64,000 nt of DNA from Pyrenopolyporus hunteri (Eukaryota; Ascomycota; Sordariomycetes; Xylariales; Hypoxylaceae): assembly GCA_902806595.1 (NCBI GenBank), contig CADCXC010000005.1, forward strand, positions 558,001-622,000, read 5' to 3'. The notes under the pieces are model-generated. The model was given only the letters and a program-made list of their open reading frames with translations. It made no database searches and had not been told where the DNA came from. The position numbers were made by a program, and so were the translations under genes. Positions 59,470-64,000 of the stretch are shown here, piece after piece (within the stretch, counting starts at the first letter, position 1; each line of letters opens with the position of its first letter).

Positions 59470-62400
59470 TCAACCTCGTTTCGCGTCTGCTTCTGATAGC
59501 AGGCCATGGATTCGCTCAGGCCGATCCCAGTACCTCGATCACTCACGATGTCGTAAAGCCTGCTTCGAGTACGGCCTCGGTAGAGCCCACATGTGAATCG
59601 AGGACCGTGAACTACATCACTCACACTTTGCCTCAGCAATGTCTTACCTCCGCCCCCTCGCCCTTCTCCACTCCCGAGTCCGTTAGCGCCGCCCTCACTC
59701 CGTCTTCTGCCCCCGTCGACGCGACGCCCGCCGCCAACGACGCCGATGGGACCGCCCACCATGCCGAGCTGGACGCCGACGGCAACGACCTCAGCACCGG
59801 CGCCTTCATGTCCTTTGAGGAATGGAAAGCTATGATGCTGAAGAAATCCGGCCAAGAGGCGCTAGAACCACGAAACCGCAAGACCAAGGATACCAACGGC
59901 GATGCCGACCCCGGAGAAAACTTCGATAGCCTCGGCGACGAAGGCGAGGTGTCGTTCGACTTCGACGCATACTCAGATAGAATCTCCGAGATCGCGTCGT
60001 CGACTAGGCCGTCACAGAAAGAAAAGGACAAGGAAAGGCAAGTCGAGAAGGTAACTTACGATGAGGGCCTAACCCAAGGTTATCGGAGCAAAGACGCCGG
60101 GAAGACATGTAAGGAGAGACTCTCGTACGCCTCGTTCGACGCCGGGGCGACGGTCAAGAAGGCGAGCCCTGGTGCTAAGAACCCCAAGGCTATTCTTGTC
60201 GAGAACAAGGACTCGTACATGCTCCTCGAGTGTGCCATGGAGAACAAATTCGTCATTATCGAGCTGAGCGACGATATCCTAGTCGATACCGTTGTCATAG
60301 CCAACTTTGAATTCTTCTCGAGCATGATACGACACTTCCGGGTCAGCGTAAGCGACCGCTATCCCGTCAAGTTAGAAAAATGGAAAGTATTAGGCACCTT
60401 CGAGGCCCGTAACTCCAGAGATATCCAGCCATTCCTCGTCGAAAATCCCCAGATCTGGGCCAAGTATTTGCGGCTCGAGATCCTTAGCCATTATGGCAAT
60501 GAATATTACTGTCCTGTGTCCTTGTTGCGGGTCCACGGCACCCGCATGCTAGATTCGTGGAAGGAGGCTGACCCTGCTGATCTTGAGGTTGAAGAAGACA
60601 AGACGGTTCCTGAGAGCCCCGAGGAGGCCGTCGAGGAGACCCAGGCACAACCCGAAGAGGCTGAAGTGGTTGAGCCTCCTCAGCCCGAGAGCCAGCCAGC
60701 CCCCTTGGAACAGTGCGAGTTCGTGCCCTATTGGGACGAATACTATTTCCACTATCGCTTCCCCTTTAACTTGACTTGCGCGGCTATAGACACAGAAGGG
60801 TTCGCATCCCAACCTAATAAGGAATATGGCCCAAATATGGGAGCGGCCAAGCCGCAAGCTGTATGGACCGTCGAACAAACCGCCCCAATGAACATGAGCG
60901 CATCGTCTTCAGGGACTCCAACCACAGAGCCTGCCGGTCGGGCGACAGTTGAACCGGGGAGATCTGGGCATCCTAGCAACCTCAGCGATGTATCAGCAAA
61001 CGCTGCTATTAGGAATTCGACAGAATCGGCATCTATTTCGACATCCTCCCAAAACGCAGGATCAGCCACCGTCACACCAGCAGCATCACCCACCACACCC
61101 ACAACTGCTGGCACTGCTAAGACCGCGAGCGTACAGTCACCCGCTAAAAGCAAGACCGCTGCCTCGACGTATGTAAAACCACCGTCTTCAAGATCCGTCG
61201 CTCCCAAGGGCCAGCCATCCGGCTCCCCCACCACACCACGTAACAAGACCACATCCACAACCTCTTCGGCCGCCTCGACCCCGACGATTCAGGACTCGTT
61301 CTTTAAGGCGCTTAATAAGCGCATACTAGCACTCGAGTCCAACACCACCCTATCCCTCCAGTACATCGAGTCCCAGTCCCGGTTCCTCCAGGAGGCTCTC
61401 GCTAGGCTCGAGAGGCGGCAGGTAGCCAAGGTAGACCACTTCCTCGACACGCTCAACAAGACGGTGCTCGGCGAGCTGCGCGAGGTGCGCACGCAGTACG
61501 ACCAGATCTGGCAGTCGACCGTCATCGCCCTCGAGACGCAGCGCGAGCAGTCGGAGCGCGAGATCGTCGCCCTCAGCTCCCGCCTCGGCGTCCTCGCCGA
61601 CGAGGTCGTCTTCCAGAAGCGCATGGCCATCGTCCAGAGCGTCCTGCTCCTCGGCTGCCTCATCCTCGTCATCTTCTCCCGCGGCGGCCTCGCCCAAGCC
61701 GCCGCCGAATCCTCCTACTACCCCGCCCAGTTCTTCGCCGGCGCCACCTCCTCCCCTTCCCCCGTCTTCCCTCCCTCTACCCCTAGGCCCCGCCAGCACC
61801 TACGCCGCCACGCCACGCCCCCCGCACACTACCGCGACTCCCCCGGCGCTGCCCCCCTCCTCTCCGTCGACGAGGCTAGCCCCATCGCCCCCGACACCCC
61901 GCATCGCAACCAAAACCAAACCCCCGACTCCGCCCTCCGCCACCGCGCGCGCAGGAGCTCTTCCTCTCGACCCGCCGACACGTCGTCCGAGTCTACGGGC
62001 GGTAGTCGGGCCCGGCCCTCCCCCAGCAGGTCGTCGACCGGTCCATCGGCCGTCAGCACGGGATTCTACCGCGCCCCCACGCCCCCGAACGTCGACGCGG
62101 GATACGACTCCGAGCCCGCCATGACGCCTACCAGAGACAGGGATAGAGATAGAGATGAACATGAACATGTTAGGAACGGGAATGGGAGAGAAGACACGGA
62201 TATGGACGGGGAGTACTACACTACTAGGAGTGCTACTAACACCTCCGCCAGAGCGGAGGGTATGAGTATGGATGTGGATATGGATATAAGCGCCAGCACT
62301 GGGAAGAAAGGTGGCGTGGCGAGTTACAGCGAGACGCTGGCTAGGAAGGCGGAGAGGCAGTTGACGCCATCGTCGGAGGCCGATGGTGCAGGTGTAGGTG

Positions 62401-62498
62401 TAGGCGTGGACTATGTGTCGTTGTCGAGTAGGCCGCCCCTGACACACGCCACGTCCGCGCGGAAGCCGTTGCCCGCCTTACCGGAGGATCCTGATTAG
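59439..62498 (+). CDS. slp1: SLP1/Osteopotentia-type SUN-domain protein of the ER/nuclear envelope
   Basis: A single exon of 1019 aa. The frame is open from 59346 but only at a TTG; the first ATG at 59439 gives MRLVSERRRVINLVSRLLLIAGHGFAQA, a plausible signal sequence. An FEEWKAMML block (about residue 125) and a SUN-like domain at about 205-370 follow. Within the domain, KNPKAILVENKDSYMLLEC, FVIIELSDDILVDTVVIANFE, RYPVKLEKWKVLGTF and EYYCPVSLLRVHGT are diagnostic of the SLP1 family rather than KASH-binding Sad1. A Thr/Ser-rich linker, a coiled coil (about 610-725, KALNKRILALESN onward) and one transmembrane segment (about 728-745, SVLLLGCLILVIFS) come next. A cytosolic tail of about 275 residues is Ser/Pro/Arg-rich with an Asp/Arg repeat. 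In budding yeast Slp1 works with Emp65 to protect unfolded soluble ER proteins; a similar role is inferred. A uORF overlaps the start codon. Confidence 0.9.
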   Translation: MRLVSERRRVINLVSRLLLIAGHGFAQADPSTSITHDVVKPASSTASVEPTCESRTVNYITHTLPQQCLTSAPSPFSTPESVSAALTPSSAPVDATPAANDADGTAHHAELDADGNDLSTGAFMSFEEWKAMMLKKSGQEALEPRNRKTKDTNGDADPGENFDSLGDEGEVSFDFDAYSDRISEIASSTRPSQKEKDKERQVEKVTYDEGLTQGYRSKDAGKTCKERLSYASFDAGATVKKASPGAKNPKAILVENKDSYMLLECAMENKFVIIELSDDILVDTVVIANFEFFSSMIRHFRVSVSDRYPVKLEKWKVLGTFEARNSRDIQPFLVENPQIWAKYLRLEILSHYGNEYYCPVSLLRVHGTRMLDSWKEADPADLEVEEDKTVPESPEEAVEETQAQPEEAEVVEPPQPESQPAPLEQCEFVPYWDEYYFHYRFPFNLTCAAIDTEGFASQPNKEYGPNMGAAKPQAVWTVEQTAPMNMSASSSGTPTTEPAGRATVEPGRSGHPSNLSDVSANAAIRNSTESASISTSSQNAGSATVTPAASPTTPTTAGTAKTASVQSPAKSKTAASTYVKPPSSRSVAPKGQPSGSPTTPRNKTTSTTSSAASTPTIQDSFFKALNKRILALESNTTLSLQYIESQSRFLQEALARLERRQVAKVDHFLDTLNKTVLGELREVRTQYDQIWQSTVIALETQREQSEREIVALSSRLGVLADEVVFQKRMAIVQSVLLLGCLILVIFSRGGLAQAAAESSYYPAQFFAGATSSPSPVFPPSTPRPRQHLRRHATPPAHYRDSPGAAPLLSVDEASPIAPDTPHRNQNQTPDSALRHRARRSSSSRPADTSSESTGGSRARPSPSRSSTGPSAVSTGFYRAPTPPNVDAGYDSEPAMTPTRDRDRDRDEHEHVRNGNGREDTDMDGEYYTTRSATNTSARAEGMSMDVDMDISASTGKKGGVASYSETLARKAERQLTPSSEADGAGVGVGVDYVSLSSRPPLTHATSARKPLPALPEDPD

Positions 62499-63774
62499 CT
62501 GTTATACCCAATTATGATACCTAGGTACCCCATGTATGGTACGTAAAAAGTTTGCTTATTTAAGTTGAAGCCTGACGGCTATGAATAATGAGATCATGAA
62601 TTAAAAAGGGAACGCACGCCGGTGTCTACGAAACCTACAGTTACCACATATCGCTTAAACAAAGGCGAAACGAAAAGTAACGATGAAAGCAGTCGTTATT
62701 GCTCATGAATCTAAAGCTACGGTTTTTTTTCTCTATTTGCCATGAGTTTGCCATATAAGTTGTAAGTTCAAGCCCCCCAGCCGCCTTTTTTCCGTCCCGC
62801 CAAAGGTGATGTGCTGGTCTGTATCAACGGACTGACGATCAACCCAACCTAAAACTAAGCAGCGCCCATAAGTCGTAATTATGGAGGCCTCAAGTCCCCT
62901 GTCATGGAGAGGTATAGGTTAGGTACCGCAAGTATAGCGGTGCCTCGTCCATTGTATACCGTTACCCGCCGAAATACCTAAGACGTCGCAGATGCAAGAA
63001 TGAAGCCAGGGTTGTCTTATCTCTTATTTTCTCTCCTTTCCCCCCCTTTTTTTGACTTTTCTAATCTAATAAATGCCATAGAGAAAGCGACCGAGCATCT
63101 TCCCTCTAAAACGTGCACCAAGGGGAAATAAACGCTGGCGCACAATATAGATTGACCCTCTAAGGTATTCGTGGTCATTTTCGCCGAAATTTGCGCGATC
63201 GAAATCTCAAGGCGCAAATGATCACGCCTTATTCTGGTCTCCCGAATGTCGGAGATGCTGCAGAAATCTGTGATATAACGGAGGATGGAGAGTGTGTGAT
63301 AGTGGCTCTACCATTAGGGAGCCAAGATGTTGGGAATTCTCTTCGCCGAGAGGATTCCACCACGGTTCGAAAATCAGACCATTATGGTACCTCGACGACT
63401 CTCAGAAAATTGCTTAACCGTGGTTCAAATTTTTTTTTTTTTCAATGTTGAATTTTTGAAGATCGAAAACTCGAATGACGCTAGCAAATCCCCCTTGGTC
63501 GAGGCCAGGTGGTAATAGTTTGAAAACAGTAAAGACATCGCCAAACCTAAGCATATTTCAATTAGCTGGGACTCTTCGCGCCCACTGATTCGGGTAGAGC
63601 TGTCACCTACTAGCAAGCAAATCGCGGTAAATCGGCCCGGAGACCCAAAACTTTGATGTCATCCGGAATGCTTCCGAATTTGCGGAATGAAGTGTCCACG
63701 GAATTAACTCCTGCGAATAAAATAGGAACAATGCGGGCCCTTGGGGGGAAAAAATCGCAGGAGCTTCTAAGGGC
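62499..63774. other. Intergenic: 3' flanks of SUN gene and right-edge gene
   Basis: About 1.3 kb between what appear to be convergent genes. An 86-codon plus frame at 63191-63451 has no recognisable motif. No repeat of note beyond short poly-T and poly-A runs. Confidence 0.5.
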
Positions 63775-63948
63775 CTACTGCGTAGGATAATACGCCTGTG
63801 GCAAAACAGCTGTATCATAATCATATTCGTCGAGCCGCGGGTTTCCGCGATCGAACTGAGAACGGCGTCGTCGTTGCTCATCGCGAAAGTGTTGGCCTGC
63901 GTTAGGAGTGAAAAGGCCTACTCGGATGACATCAGCAATTGCCATCTT
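63775..63948 (-). CDS. Probable last exon of an unidentified gene entering from the right edge
   Basis: A 58-codon open frame follows a TCTTCAG acceptor-like site at 63949 and ends at TAG (63777-63775). It encodes KMAIADVIRVGLFTPNAGQ, then an Arg-rich block (DEQRRRRSQFDRGN) and a Tyr/Asp-rich end (DEYDYDTAVLPQAYYPTQ). The composition looks coding and the shadow frames are poorer. A GTATGT donor-like site at 63976 follows eight in-frame codons at the edge, but the implied 28-nt intron is too short, so the true donor probably lies beyond 64000. I do not recognise the protein. The region could instead be a chance open frame. Confidence 0.4.
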   Translation of the reverse strand, partial: KMAIADVIRVGLFTPNAGQHFRDEQRRRRSQFDRGNPRLDEYDYDTAVLPQAYYPTQ

Positions 63949-64000
63949 CTGAAGACATAGGCTGGTCTCTACATACCGACATGCTCCGCATTTTCACAGC

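Noticed and set aside
61800..62447. 215-codon minus-strand open frame
   Set aside because: Antisense to the disordered tail of the SUN-domain gene and Gly/Arg-rich. No independent evidence.
63949..63976. 28-nt intron joining 64000..63977 to 63948..63775
   Set aside because: It keeps frame with GT-AG ends but is well below the normal minimum intron size for ascomycetes.

Overview
The window looks like nuclear DNA of a filamentous ascomycete (Pezizomycotina, most likely a sordariomycete). Introns are short, mostly with GTATGT/GTAAGT/GTGAGT donors and CTAAC-like branch points just before the acceptor. The gene content is typical of filamentous fungi: a CON7-type C2H2 regulator, an AA9 lytic polysaccharide monooxygenase, a THI20-type ThiD-TenA fusion and a NIPA-type transporter. 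The class-level guess is inference. No rRNA, tRNA, CRISPR array, intact transposon or virus-derived gene was found.

Layout: (1) 1-928 (-), the 5' part of a con7-like transcription factor running off the left edge. (2) 929-16880, about 16 kb without a supportable gene, with simple repeats, homopolymers and short palindromes. (3) 16.9-26.5 kb, four genes all on the minus strand: an AA9 LPMO (with an unresolved frame break), the DEAD-box helicase dbp2, thi20 (nine exons) and a bHLH transcription factor. (4) 26501-40067, about 13.5 kb without a supportable gene. (5) 40.1-62.5 kb, a normal-density block: a CRIB-motif protein (+), a NIPA-like membrane protein (-), a WDR70 homologue (+), a SNF2/STH1 chromatin remodeller (+), an F-box protein (-) and a SLP1-type SUN-domain ER protein (+). 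(6) The right edge, where the apparent last exon of a minus-strand gene enters.

Most genes are housekeeping or regulatory and unrelated in pathway; there is no sign of a biosynthetic cluster. Both gene-free tracts lie directly upstream of transcription-factor genes (con7 and the bHLH gene), unlike the roughly 0.9-2.1 kb spacing elsewhere, so they could hold extended control regions, unrecognised non-coding transcripts or decayed DNA.

The strongest candidate for something under-described is the 465-nt intron of dbp2. It sits inside helicase motif V, where yeasts carry a conserved autoregulatory intron, and is several times longer than the gene's other introns. It carries a C-rich tract near the donor (four G-runs on the opposite strand), a 13-bp-arm hairpin and a second adjacent hairpin. 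Other points of interest are the +1 frame mismatch in the AA9 gene, a uORF overlapping the start of the SUN-domain gene, an exact 11-bp tandem duplication upstream of thi20, a 10-unit heptanucleotide array, and recurrent perfect palindromes built from CCTAGG/GGTACC.
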